From Oscillospiraceae bacterium (GTDB taxonomy: Bacteria; Bacillota; Clostridia; Oscillospirales; Ruminococcaceae): a DNA stretch of 64,000 nt. This document shows positions 19,373-28,965 of the stretch, in pieces. The translations under genes were made by a program, and so were the position numbers. The stretch lies in assembly GCA_015067185.1 (NCBI GenBank), contig SVMZ01000007.1, positions 31,533 to 95,532 on the forward strand, given 5' to 3'. A model generated the notes under the pieces. That model saw only the letters and a program-made list of their open reading frames with translations. It made no database searches and was not told the DNA's origin. Position 1 is the stretch's first letter; each line of letters opens with the position of its first letter.

Positions 19373-20518
19373 ATGGAATTTCGTGACCTGAAACGTCAGT
19401 ATCATGCGCTGCGGGAGGAAATAACACACAGAACGGAAAGAATTCTGGAAGAAAGCAGATTTATTGGCGGGCGGGAGGTGACGGAGCTGGAGGCAAAGCT
19501 GGCAGACTATGTGGGCGTGAAACACTGTATTACCTGCGGAAATGGCACCGACGCACTGACCCTGATGCTGACGGCAGAGGGAATTGGGAAAGGGGATGCG
19601 GTGATAGTGCCCGATTTCACCTTTTTTGCCACGGCAGAAGCGGTTTCACGGACAGGTGCGGTTCCGGTTTTTGTGGAACCGGAGGAAAATGGGTTTAATC
19701 TGTCGGTGGAGGGTGTAGAGCGGGAAATACGACGTGTTTCAGAGGAAGGGAGTCTGTGTCCCAGGGCTATTCTGGCTGCAGATTTATTTGGGGTACCGGC
19801 AAATTATCCGGCATTGGCCGGGGTAGCAGAAAAGTACAAAATGCTTTTGTTTGAAGATGCCGCCCAGAGCTTTGGGGGCAGTATTGGTGAAAAGATGGCA
19901 GGCAGTTTTGGAATGGCCGCAGCTGTGTCCTTTTTTCCATCTAAGCCTTTGGGGTGCTATGGTGACGGGGGTGCAGTGTTTACCAATGACGACACAGCAG
20001 CAGAGCGGATTCGTTCCCTGAAAGAACACGGAAGAGGAGAAAGCAAGTACGATAATCTGCGGATTGGATGCAATTCCAGACTGGATACGGTGCAGGCGGC
20101 TGTATTGCTGGCAAAGCTGGCGGCTTATAAAAGATATGAGAGAGAGGCAGCGCAGCAGGTTGCGGATATGTACAGCCAAAAACTTTTCACAGCAGCAATG
20201 GTATTGCCCAAAATTCCGGAGGACTTTCGTTCTGCATGGGCACAGTATACGGTGATACTGTCGGGTCCCGGGGAACGCAGCCGATTGCAGGCGGCATTGC
20301 AGGCGAAAAAGATTCCTTCTATGGTCTACTATCCCCGCCCACTGAGTCTTCAGCGAGCATACAAAGCACTCCAAACGCCCGAAGCAATATCAGAGCGGAC
20401 GCAATGGCTTTGTGATCGTGTATTGTCGCTGCCGTTTTATCCTTACATGACAGAGACGGAAGTTGACAGTGTTTGTCGGGTCTGCAGAGAATTCAGCAGG
20501 AACGAAACAGTGTGGTAA
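19373..20518 (+). CDS. DegT/DnrJ/EryC1/StrS-family aminotransferase
   Basis: CGNGTDALTLMLTAEGIGKGDAVIVPDFTFFATAEAVSRTGAVPVFVEP...LLFEDAAQSFGGSIGEKMAGSFGMAAAVSFFPSKPLGCYGDGGA. Confidence 0.93.
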   Translation: MEFRDLKRQYHALREEITHRTERILEESRFIGGREVTELEAKLADYVGVKHCITCGNGTDALTLMLTAEGIGKGDAVIVPDFTFFATAEAVSRTGAVPVFVEPEENGFNLSVEGVEREIRRVSEEGSLCPRAILAADLFGVPANYPALAGVAEKYKMLLFEDAAQSFGGSIGEKMAGSFGMAAAVSFFPSKPLGCYGDGGAVFTNDDTAAERIRSLKEHGRGESKYDNLRIGCNSRLDTVQAAVLLAKLAAYKRYEREAAQQVADMYSQKLFTAAMVLPKIPEDFRSAWAQYTVILSGPGERSRLQAALQAKKIPSMVYYPRPLSLQRAYKALQTPEAISERTQWLCDRVLSLPFYPYMTETEVDSVCRVCREFSRNETVW

Positions 20519-20528
20519 AGGCGACAGG

Positions 20529-20568
20529 ACGGTCTTCTTTCGATACCGATGAGAAGACCGTTTGTCTT
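20529..20568 (+). terminator. Rho-independent terminator
   Basis: acggtcttctttcgataccgatgagaagaccgtttgtctt. Confidence 0.75.
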
Positions 20569-20702
20569 ATTATAATAGGGTATGGGGAAAGCGAAGAATC
20601 CGAAAAGGTCAGAGGGATTGTTAACAGTTTGTACATCACTTACGGTTGCAACTGTGATAAAATTGAATAGCTGCTGAGTGCAGCAGAAAAGACAATGTAT
20701 AT

Positions 20703-20778
20703 CCGGGTGTAGCGCAGTTGGTAGCGCGCCTGCTTTGGGAGCAGGATGCCGGGGGTTCGAATCCCTTCACTCGGACCA
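20703..20778 (+). tRNA. tRNA-Pro (anticodon TGG), CCA encoded
   Basis: ccgggtgtagcgcagttggtagcgcgcctgctttgggagcaggatgccgggggttcgaatcccttcactcggacca; acceptor CCGGGTG/CACTCGG, anticodon loop TTTGGGA. Confidence 0.95.
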
Positions 20779-20975
20779 TATCAGCATGATGGTTTTGATA
20801 CGAAACCGTCGTGCTTTTTCTATATTGATTGATATTTACATAGCAATTTGATACAATCTATTCGACAAACTTGAATTTGATGTAAATATGTGTGAAATTT
20901 TTCCTTCAACCCTATTGACCTTCACGGAACGTCATAGATTATAGTAATTTCATCAGGGAAAGGAGTCTTAACAGA

Positions 20976-21824
20976 ATGAGGACAGTAAGAGAAATTGCAG
21001 AACTTACGGGTATCAGCGCGCGCACGCTCCACTACTATGATGAAATTGGCTTGTTTGCTCCCACTTCAAAAAGTGAAGCTGGATACAGGCTTTATGACGA
21101 TAAAGCACTTGAAACATTACGGCAGATTTTGTTTTTCCGTGAGTTTGATATTCCTTTAAAAGAAATCAAAGCTGTTATCGAAAATCCTAACTTTGACAAA
21201 AACCAAATTCTACAAATGCAGAGAAAAATGTTGGTGACAAAAAAGGAACGCATGGAGCGTTTGATTGCCAGTATTGATGATATTCTGAAAGGAGACAATA
21301 GTATGGACTTTACGGTATTTGATGAAACAGAAATTCATACCATGTATGACAGCATGATGGAAAACATGAATGATGAACAGAAGAGAATATTTATTGAGCA
21401 TTACGGAAGCTTAGATGCATTTAAGGAACATTTCTTAAAAAATGCCGCTTCCGAAAGGGTTCAAAAGAGTTTTGCAAAAGTTGTTGAATGGTACGGAAGT
21501 AAGGAAGCTACATTAGAAGCCACAAAGACTTCTCGCGGTTCTGAAGTAATGATCGCTTATCAGAAACGTATAGGTAATATTCAAAAGAAACTCGCTTCTA
21601 AAATTGGAATGGATGTAAATTCATTTGAGGTTCGTGAATTAATTGGCGAATATGATTTTGTTGCAAAAAAACTGTATCAGATGGAAGATGTAACAAAATT
21701 GATGCTGGAAATTGCAAAGGTGTACCGAAGTAATTCTGAGGCTAAAGCAGGAGTTGATTCTGTATATGGTACAGGTTTTGCATCTTACATGGGAGAAGCG
21801 ATAGAAGCATTTTATAACAGATAA
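20976..21824 (+). CDS. MerR family regulator with TipAS-like C-terminal domain
   Basis: MRTVREIAELTGISARTLHYYDEIGLFAPTSKSEAGYRLYDDKALETLRQILFFREFDIPLKEIK; C-terminal helical antibiotic-binding type domain. Confidence 0.88.
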   Translation: MRTVREIAELTGISARTLHYYDEIGLFAPTSKSEAGYRLYDDKALETLRQILFFREFDIPLKEIKAVIENPNFDKNQILQMQRKMLVTKKERMERLIASIDDILKGDNSMDFTVFDETEIHTMYDSMMENMNDEQKRIFIEHYGSLDAFKEHFLKNAASERVQKSFAKVVEWYGSKEATLEATKTSRGSEVMIAYQKRIGNIQKKLASKIGMDVNSFEVRELIGEYDFVAKKLYQMEDVTKLMLEIAKVYRSNSEAKAGVDSVYGTGFASYMGEAIEAFYNR

Positions 21825-21888
21825 ATTCCAATTTGACAAACTGATTAGCATAGTTTCAGTCCCAAAAGAGAGTTTCACTTCCCGTTTG

Positions 21889-21925
21889 ATAGTTTCATTT
21901 TTTGAGTGAAACCAAATGAAACTAT
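21889..21925. repeat. 12-bp perfect inverted repeat in a GTTTCA/TGAAAC cluster
   Basis: atagtttcattt-tttgagtgaaacc-aaatgaaactat; further gtttca copies at ~21853 and ~21872. Confidence 0.75.
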
Positions 21926-22069
21926 TTCAAAGCCGTTGGTTTTCAAGATGTTATTTTGGAAAAGGCAGAAACCTATACTGTACTTGGCGAAGAATGGAAA
22001 TGTTTAGAGCTTGAAAAGAATCTTTGATTTCCCGATTCAATGTTTTATCCTGTTTGAGGCTTTTACAAG

Positions 22070-22106
22070 AAAAAAGGAAGAGGATAGGCAAGGCCCATCC
22101 TCTTTT
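22070..22106 (-). terminator. Rho-independent terminator of the ribosomal protection-like gene
   Basis: Minus strand: aagaggatgggccttgcctatcctcttccttttttt. Confidence 0.75.
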
Positions 22107-22122
22107 GGTATAAAGCTGTAAA

Positions 22123-24057
22123 TTAATCCAAATTAAAGATACCGCCTTCGAGAGCGCTTCTGGCAGCCAGTATGTATTTGCTGGTATCCAGTGGGTCAAC
22201 GCTTCGTCTCCTGGAGGTGCGGCCCAGTTCCGGCGGACACTCTCTATAACTGTGAAGCTGAACACTCATGGTGCCGCGCCCCCCTGTAAAGGCGGCCAGC
22301 GTGATGGAATAATCCAGACTGGACTGAACAGGGATCAGGGCATTGAGAATCACCCGATCGCCATCATGGATACTGTCAACAACCTCACCGCGCATGGTGA
22401 TGACATCACTCATGACCCGACCGACATATTCACTGGGTAAGATAAACCGTGCAGCCAGGATAGGTTCCAACAGCGTGCTGCCCCCACGCTGCAAGCCGTC
22501 CTGAATTGCCATGGGGGTTGCTACAATAAAATCCAGCGGATGGGTGTGGATCAGATGGTGGTTGCCGTCAACCAGTTTAATATTGACGTCGGTGACCTGC
22601 CAACCTAAGCGTCCCTGATTCAGCGCAAGGGGGATGGCCTGTTCTACCTGATGTTGATAACGAGCCATGATTTTTCTGACCGGAACATCGGAGGAAAAAG
22701 TGACGCCGCTTCCTCGTTCGGCCGGATCAATTTCAAATTTAAGGATTGCCCAACAGGGTTTGGGCATGGTGTATGCTACAAAGCCCTCGCAGTGGGAAGA
22801 TACCGTTTCTTTATAGATGATGGCGGGGGCCCCGAAGGTGACGCTTAAATCAAAACGGGTCTGCAGCAGTTCTTCGATAATCTCCAACTGTATGGTACCC
22901 ATTACCCGCAGATGAAGTTCGTTGAACATACGGATATACTGTACCTGCAGAAGGGGGTCTTCTCCCGAGAGGATTCCGCATGCACGGCGAAGTTCCTGCA
23001 TTTGATCGGGTTTGGAAGGGATCACCTGAACAGTAATGAGCGGAGAACGCAGTTGTCCCGGTTCGATCCTTCTTGGCAGAATGCTGCTGTTTCCCAAAAT
23101 CTGACCGATCTGAATGTCGCCGAGACCATAGACTACACCGATCTCGCCTGAAGAGAGGCTTCCGGATGGAACGAGGTTGGCGTCATGGATCTGGGTAATT
23201 TTATGCTGTATCTGTTTAGGATCGCCGGTGATGGGGTCTATGCCTGCATCAAGGGTAATCACTTCACGGTTTTTGAGGGAGCCGCCGTATAAGCGCACCC
23301 AAACGCCCCGGCCCAGATTTTTATCCTGTTGCGCGGCAAATACTACACCGCACAGCTCGTTTTCCTGCTTCGGTGTGGGGAGGTAGTTTACAATGCTGTC
23401 CAACAGCGTTGTGATACCGTCATCTTTTAATGCGGAGCCGCACAGCACGGGATGGGCACGACGGGTATGTGTCAGTTCGGCCAGTTTTTCATCCAGGAGC
23501 AGCCGGGAGAATTGTTCGCCGTCCAGGTAACGCTCCATCAGATCATCCCAGTTGTCGCAAATAATCTCACTGACCCTATCCGTATCTGTAAGAACAACGG
23601 CTTTGGGAGTCAGTAACCGGTGAATTTGTGACACGACCAGCGGAACATTGGCGTTTTCACGATCGGTTTTATTGATGAAGAACAACACAGGAAGATTTTG
23701 TTTGACCATAGCTTCAAACAGAACCTCTGTTTGGGGCTGTACGCCTTCCACAGCACAGATTACCAGAATAGCACCATCCAGGGCCCACATGGATCGCTCC
23801 ATCTCTGCCGAAAAATCAACATGTCCAGGGGTGTCGATAAGGTTGATCTGTACATTTTGATAATGAAATGACACGCAGGTGGCTTTGACCGAGATCCCTC
23901 TTCTGCGTTCTACGGGGAGGTTATCGGTGTGAGCGGTTCCCGAGTCAACACTGCCAAGGGAACGAATGGCGCCGGCATGGGACAATATTTGTTCGGATAA
24001 TGTAGTTTTTCCGGCATCCACGTGGGCGAATATGCCTATGTTTCTGATTTGACTCAT
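22123..24057 (-). CDS. TetM/TetW-family ribosomal protection-type translation GTPase (divergent)
   Basis: IRNIGIFAHVDAGKTTLSEQILSHAGAIRSLGSVDSGTAHTDNLPVERRRGISVKATCVSFHYQNVQINLIDTPGHVDFSAEMERSMWALDGAILVICAVEGVQPQTEVL; EF-G-like C-terminus. Confidence 0.85.
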   Translation of the reverse strand: MSQIRNIGIFAHVDAGKTTLSEQILSHAGAIRSLGSVDSGTAHTDNLPVERRRGISVKATCVSFHYQNVQINLIDTPGHVDFSAEMERSMWALDGAILVICAVEGVQPQTEVLFEAMVKQNLPVLFFINKTDRENANVPLVVSQIHRLLTPKAVVLTDTDRVSEIICDNWDDLMERYLDGEQFSRLLLDEKLAELTHTRRAHPVLCGSALKDDGITTLLDSIVNYLPTPKQENELCGVVFAAQQDKNLGRGVWVRLYGGSLKNREVITLDAGIDPITGDPKQIQHKITQIHDANLVPSGSLSSGEIGVVYGLGDIQIGQILGNSSILPRRIEPGQLRSPLITVQVIPSKPDQMQELRRACGILSGEDPLLQVQYIRMFNELHLRVMGTIQLEIIEELLQTRFDLSVTFGAPAIIYKETVSSHCEGFVAYTMPKPCWAILKFEIDPAERGSGVTFSSDVPVRKIMARYQHQVEQAIPLALNQGRLGWQVTDVNIKLVDGNHHLIHTHPLDFIVATPMAIQDGLQRGGSTLLEPILAARFILPSEYVGRVMSDVITMRGEVVDSIHDGDRVILNALIPVQSSLDYSITLAAFTGGRGTMSVQLHSYRECPPELGRTSRRRSVDPLDTSKYILAARSALEGGIFNLD

Positions 24058-24240
24058 GACTCGTTGGCTCCTGTTACTGTTTGACTCCCGCATATTTGGT
24101 TTGTTATATCGATAGTATAACAAATTTTGGAAACAATGACAAGAGGGATCCAGGAAGGAGATTTTGACTTTCGGTTATATGAATTAATACTTAAAAGGGT
24201 AAATCTCGACTTGTAGAAAAATAATTCTGAAACCGACATG

Positions 24241-24269
24241 TTGTGGCATGGAAGATCTTATGGTATAAT
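24241..24269 (+). promoter_or_regulatory. Putative sigma-A promoter upstream of the GNAT gene
   Basis: TTGTGG - 17 bp - TATAAT. Confidence 0.55.
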
Positions 24270-24438
24270 ATAAAAGGATCGGCATAAAAACCGGTCAAAT
24301 ACAAATTTATTTCAGGAGATTGCTGTTTGAAGAGAAACAACACCTTAGAGACTGTAGGCTAACCGGGAGGTTTGCGTAAATACAGTTTCAGACAAACCTC
24401 CCAGTATTGCAGTCAACAATCATCAGGAGGAAAAAACA

Positions 24439-25068
24439 ATGAATAAAAATGACTATTGCATTCGTTTGGAGAGAAAAGAAGACCACTATGAAGTGGAGAA
24501 TTTGATTCGGGAAAGCTTTTGGAATGTCTACCGTCCGGGTTGTTTGGAGCATTATGTGATCCATTTGTTGAGAGATGACCCTGCGTTTGTGAGAGAATTG
24601 GATTTCGTCATGGAAAAGGATGGCCGCATTATAGGACAGAACATGTTCATGCGGGCGGTTATCCATGCGGATGACGGCAGAGAGATACCGATTATGACGA
24701 TGGGGCCGATCTGTATCTGTCCGGAACTCAAGAGAAGGGGATACGGTAAAATCCTGCTGGATTATTCTTTGGAAAAAGCTGCGGAAGCCGGCTGCGGCGC
24801 ACTGTGCTTTGAAGGGAATATCCGTTTTTACGGGAAAAGCGGATTTACCTATGCCTCCGAATACGGAATCCGGTATCACGGTCTGGCAGAAGGAGAGGAT
24901 GCATCCTTTTTCCTGTGCAAGGAACTGCTTCCAGGATATCTCACCGGAATTACGGGTGTGTATACACCGCCGAGAGGCTATTTTGTGGACAAAGATGCCG
25001 CAGAGGAATTTGATAAGGCATTTCCAAGCAAAGAAAAATTGGTCCTGCCCGGTCAGCTTTCCAGATAA
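24439..25068 (+). CDS. GNAT family N-acetyltransferase
   Basis: IPIMTMGPICICPELKRRGYGKILLDYSLEKAAEAGCGALCFEGNIRFYGKSGFTYAS. Confidence 0.85.
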   Translation: MNKNDYCIRLERKEDHYEVENLIRESFWNVYRPGCLEHYVIHLLRDDPAFVRELDFVMEKDGRIIGQNMFMRAVIHADDGREIPIMTMGPICICPELKRRGYGKILLDYSLEKAAEAGCGALCFEGNIRFYGKSGFTYASEYGIRYHGLAEGEDASFFLCKELLPGYLTGITGVYTPPRGYFVDKDAAEEFDKAFPSKEKLVLPGQLSR

Positions 25069-25078
25069 ACGAAGAGAC

Positions 25079-25115
25079 AAAAGAGCCATGTACCTGAAAG
25101 GTACACGGCTCTTTA
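25079..25115. terminator. Convergent/bidirectional terminator
   Basis: aaagagccatgtacctgaaaggtacacggctcttt between convergent genes. Confidence 0.75.
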
Positions 25116-25149
25116 CCGTTGTATAGTATGATTTGGCAATTAGGATATT

Positions 25150-26511
25150 TTAAAAAATGGCAGGTTTCAGTGTCCAGGTTTGAAGCAACGCATGGCGTAC
25201 AACTTCAGAAGTATCCAGATTCTCAGGGAAAATGATCCAGTCTTTGGCCCAGTCATATGAGGTGTTGACATGCCGAACCGGAAGAAGCCGGCCTTCTCCC
25301 ACGGAAAGCGTAATTTTTTGGTCTGCTGCAATACCTTCTGCCACTGCGCGGCGGAGATTGCAGAACATGTCTATGGGGTTAAGCAGGTTTTCTCTTACCT
25401 GATACAGAGCGGGAAGCTGTTTGTAGCCGAGAACGAGATCGTATTGCTCTGCCACAGCCTTTGCCAGTTCATACGGTGTCACGGCAGTATAGACTTCGGA
25501 AGGGTGATCGGATTCGGGCCCATAGAAAAATTCGGGAGTTCGATGCAGCCCGAGTATGCTGCGGGAAAAGAGAGAAAGTATCTCGGAGGCGCAAAGAGAA
25601 CGGTTGCCGCACTGATAGTAATCCGGACCGTTCGTAAGAGTGTGTGCTATCTCAAGAACTTCCTCCCTGGTAATCGGGTTGGGATCTGTTTTTTCGTAGA
25701 GACAGGATTGTTGTGCGGTAATATATTCCACGCCGGGATGTTCCAGGGTATATTTTAGAAATGTACCCAGAAGATCGACACGGCGGTGCATTTCTTCCTT
25801 GGTGCGCAGTGGGGCCGGTTTCCAGTTCTCTCTCGGAGGGGTGGCTCCTTTGCAGAAATTGACGCCGTCCCAAAACTCGGTGCAGGAAAATTCACAGGGA
25901 TGATAGTAGATGCTGACAAGCTGCAGATCTCCTGCACGCTCGCAGTACCGATCAAACTGCGATTTTGCCGTTTCCAGTCCACCTTCTTCAAATTCGAGAC
26001 GCATGGTGCTCCACAGACGGGTCAGGTTCAGGATACCGCCGTAGTGAAACGGCTCTTCGTTTACAGACAGAAGATAATGGCTGTCTAAATAGGTGGGGAT
26101 CCCCCATTTTTTTAGTACGGGAAACGCCTGAGGTACCCAGCTGGCTCCAGGCTGACCGTAACTGGTGGGAAACTGTCCGCACAAATTTTGAACATCCTCA
26201 AATCCCTTGTGTTCCCTCCGTTCAAATTCCAGAGCACCTTCAGCAAACCCTTTATCGCACATATATTCGGTCTGTGTCGGATGAACGCTGTGGTTTTCCG
26301 TGTGATAACAAATCTCGTGTCCGGCAAGTTTTTTCAGAATATCAGTCCGGCCGCGTTCTGTAAGGACCCGAATTTTTTCACCGACAATTTTAAAGGAACC
26401 CCGGATTCCAAGAGAATCCATCATGTTGATCAGTGCAAGCAGCGCGTCGTCTGATTCCGGAGTGATAAAATCCTCCACATCGAACCAAAGCATGATTTTA
26501 AGATTTTTCAT
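25150..26511 (-). CDS. polysaccharide deacetylase-like (NodB-fold) protein
   Basis: MKNLKIMLWFDVEDFITPESDDALLALINMMDSLGIRGSFKIVGEKIRVLTERGRTDILKKLAGHEICYHTENHSVHP. Confidence 0.65.
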   Translation of the reverse strand: MKNLKIMLWFDVEDFITPESDDALLALINMMDSLGIRGSFKIVGEKIRVLTERGRTDILKKLAGHEICYHTENHSVHPTQTEYMCDKGFAEGALEFERREHKGFEDVQNLCGQFPTSYGQPGASWVPQAFPVLKKWGIPTYLDSHYLLSVNEEPFHYGGILNLTRLWSTMRLEFEEGGLETAKSQFDRYCERAGDLQLVSIYYHPCEFSCTEFWDGVNFCKGATPPRENWKPAPLRTKEEMHRRVDLLGTFLKYTLEHPGVEYITAQQSCLYEKTDPNPITREEVLEIAHTLTNGPDYYQCGNRSLCASEILSLFSRSILGLHRTPEFFYGPESDHPSEVYTAVTPYELAKAVAEQYDLVLGYKQLPALYQVRENLLNPIDMFCNLRRAVAEGIAADQKITLSVGEGRLLPVRHVNTSYDWAKDWIIFPENLDTSEVVRHALLQTWTLKPAIF

Positions 26512-26841
26512 TACAACACCGACTTTCTGTGTTTGAAAATTTGGAATATTTGTTTTTAAAAAACAGTTCTGCACATCAGGGTATAAGGGTATATAATCAT
26601 CTGATGACGACTGGCGGCGCTTAAAATAGCGGCGGTAGGAAAAACGAAAAATGTTTGCTTCAAAAGCGTATTGGACGGAAGGGAAAAGCTGAATTTGCTG
26701 TATAGTTTTTACCATTGTAGCATATTTTATTGTACTGTTCAATATGAAATAGAGAAGAGACGATGTTATGCGTGTAGTGCTTAGTATTGCAGTAGCGGTA
26801 AAAATTTACAAAAGAAAAATTGAAAACTTAAAAAGGAAGTA

Positions 26842-26870
26842 TTGACATCGAAAGATTGATGATGTAAAAT
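26842..26870 (+). promoter_or_regulatory. Sigma-A promoter for the T-box/aspS-gatCAB operon
   Basis: TTGACA - 17 bp - TAAAAT. Confidence 0.75.
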
Positions 26871-26889
26871 ATATGGGTAAAAATTTAAA

Positions 26890-27132
26890 AGCTGTGATGG
26901 AGACAGTATCGCAGGATATTCATTCAAAGAGAGTTGTCGGTTGGTGAAAAGACAGTATTGAACCCTGGGAGAAGAACACTCCGGAGCTTGCGGAAGAAAG
27001 CCTATGGGTGATTAGAACCGCCGTTGCATCGCGTAAAGATGAAATCGAGGTGGGCTGTTTCATACAGTCAATTTGGGTGGTATCGCGGAAGTTGTCTTTC
27101 GTCCCATGTTGGGGGCGAAGGGCATTTTTTAT
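26890..27132 (+). promoter_or_regulatory. T-box leader, apparent specifier AAC (Asn) at 26975-26977
   Basis: Stem I AGTA (gacagtatcgc) and GAAGAACACTCCGGAG; T-box core tttgggtggtatcgcgg; terminator gtctttcgtcccatgttgggggcgaagggcatttttt. Confidence 0.88.
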
Positions 27133-27218
27133 TGCAAAAAACAGTGCCGAGAGCTCCCGGCGGCAGCTGAAAAGGCTGTAAAAACGATAAATTTAAAGAA
27201 ATTTGGAGGAGAGCGCTT

Positions 27219-28949
27219 ATGCTGAGAACACACAATTGTAACGAACTGAATTTTGATAATATCGGGCAGAGAGTTACTCTAACCGGTTGGGTAGACACCA
27301 TCAGAGACCACGGTGGCGTTTTGTTTGTGGATCTCCGTGACCATTATGGCGTTACCCAGATCGTATTCAATGATGACAGCCTGCTGAACGGTATCACCAA
27401 GGAATATGTTATTTTGGTTGAAGGCAATGTCACAGAGAGAGATCCCGACACAGTCAACCCGAAGATCGATACAGGTAAAGTGGAAGTGCGCGCCGATAAG
27501 CTTGAGGTGCTTGGACCCTGCAAGATGAATCTTCCCTTTGAAATTGACGCTTCCACACAGACAAGAGAAGATGTAAGATTGAAATATCGCTATCTCGATT
27601 TGAGAAACAGAAAGATTCACGACAATATTGTTCTGCGCTCCAAGATACTCAGTTATCTCAGAAGCCAGATGGAAGAGCTTGGCTTCCTTGAGATCCAGAC
27701 CCCCATCCTCACCGCTTCCTCCCCCGAGGGCGCAAGAGACTATCTCGTACCCAGCAGAAAACACAAAGGAAAGTTCTATGCACTGCCCCAGGCACCCCAG
27801 CAGTTCAAACAGCTGCTCATGACCTCCGGCTTTGACAGATACTTCCAGATCGCTCCCTGCTTCCGCGACGAGGATGCACGTCAGGACCGTTCTCCCGGCG
27901 AGTTTTATCAGTTGGACTTTGAGATGGCATTTGCCACACAGGAGGACGTATTTGAGGTTGCAGAAACCGTTGTCTACAACACCTTCAAAAAATTCTCCGA
28001 TAAGCCGGTATCCCAGCCTCCCTTCAAGCGCATTACTTTTGCCGATTCCATGCTGAAATACGGCTCCGATAAGCCTGACCTCCGCAACCCGCTTATCATT
28101 CAGGATCTCACCGATTTCTTTGCAACCATCGATTTTCCGCTGTTTAAGGGCAAGCCGGTACGCGGAATTGTTGCCAACTGCGCGGGAAGATCTAAGAAAT
28201 TCTTCGAGGATTCCCTCAAGTTTGCGCTCAGCATCGGCATGAAGGGCCTCGGCTACCTCACCCTCTCCGGTGACGAATATAAGGGCCCCATCGCCAAGTT
28301 CCTCACCCCAGAAAAGAAGGAAGAGCTCACCAATCTTGTAGGCATCAAAGAGGGCGAGACTGTGTTCTTCATCTGCGACGCCATCTCTGTTGTAAACCGT
28401 CTTGCCGGTGAAATCAGAACCTGGCTGGGCGAGACCCTTGAAGTGATCAACAAGGATACCTATGAGTTCTGCTTCATCGTTGATTTCCCCATGTACGAGA
28501 GAAATGCAGAAACTAACAAGATCGATTTCACCCACAACCCGTTTTCCATGCCCCAAGGCGGAATGGATGCCCTTTTGAACAAGGATCCTCTGGAGATCTT
28601 CGCATATCAGTATGATATCGTTTGCAACGGCGTAGAGCTCTCCTCCGGTGCTGTTCGAAACCACAATCCGGATATCATGAAGAAGGCATTTGAGATTGCA
28701 GGTTACGGCGAAGAGGATGTCAAGGCCAAGTTTGGTGCTCTCTATACCGCATTCTCCTTTGGTGCACCTCCCCATGCAGGTATGGCTCCCGGCGTTGACA
28801 GAATGATCATGCTCATCGCAGGCGAAGAAACCATCCGTGACGTTATTGCGTTCCCCCTCAACGGCAATGCTCAGGACGTTATGATGGGTGCTCCTGGCGG
28901 AGTTACAGAGCAGCAGCTCAGAGAGGTTCATATTAAAGTAAGAGACTGA
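27219..28949 (+). CDS. aspS: aspartyl-tRNA synthetase (bacterial type, likely non-discriminating by context)
   Basis: MLRTHNCNELNFDNIGQRVTLTGWVDTIRDHGGVLFVDLRDHYGVTQIVF...SPEGARDYLVPSR...ALPQAPQQFKQLLMTSGFDRYFQIAPCFRDEDARQDRSPGEFYQLD. Confidence 0.96.
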   Translation: MLRTHNCNELNFDNIGQRVTLTGWVDTIRDHGGVLFVDLRDHYGVTQIVFNDDSLLNGITKEYVILVEGNVTERDPDTVNPKIDTGKVEVRADKLEVLGPCKMNLPFEIDASTQTREDVRLKYRYLDLRNRKIHDNIVLRSKILSYLRSQMEELGFLEIQTPILTASSPEGARDYLVPSRKHKGKFYALPQAPQQFKQLLMTSGFDRYFQIAPCFRDEDARQDRSPGEFYQLDFEMAFATQEDVFEVAETVVYNTFKKFSDKPVSQPPFKRITFADSMLKYGSDKPDLRNPLIIQDLTDFFATIDFPLFKGKPVRGIVANCAGRSKKFFEDSLKFALSIGMKGLGYLTLSGDEYKGPIAKFLTPEKKEELTNLVGIKEGETVFFICDAISVVNRLAGEIRTWLGETLEVINKDTYEFCFIVDFPMYERNAETNKIDFTHNPFSMPQGGMDALLNKDPLEIFAYQYDIVCNGVELSSGAVRNHNPDIMKKAFEIAGYGEEDVKAKFGALYTAFSFGAPPHAGMAPGVDRMIMLIAGEETIRDVIAFPLNGNAQDVMMGAPGGVTEQQLREVHIKVRD

Positions 28950-28965
28950 GAGAGGAGCTTGAAAC

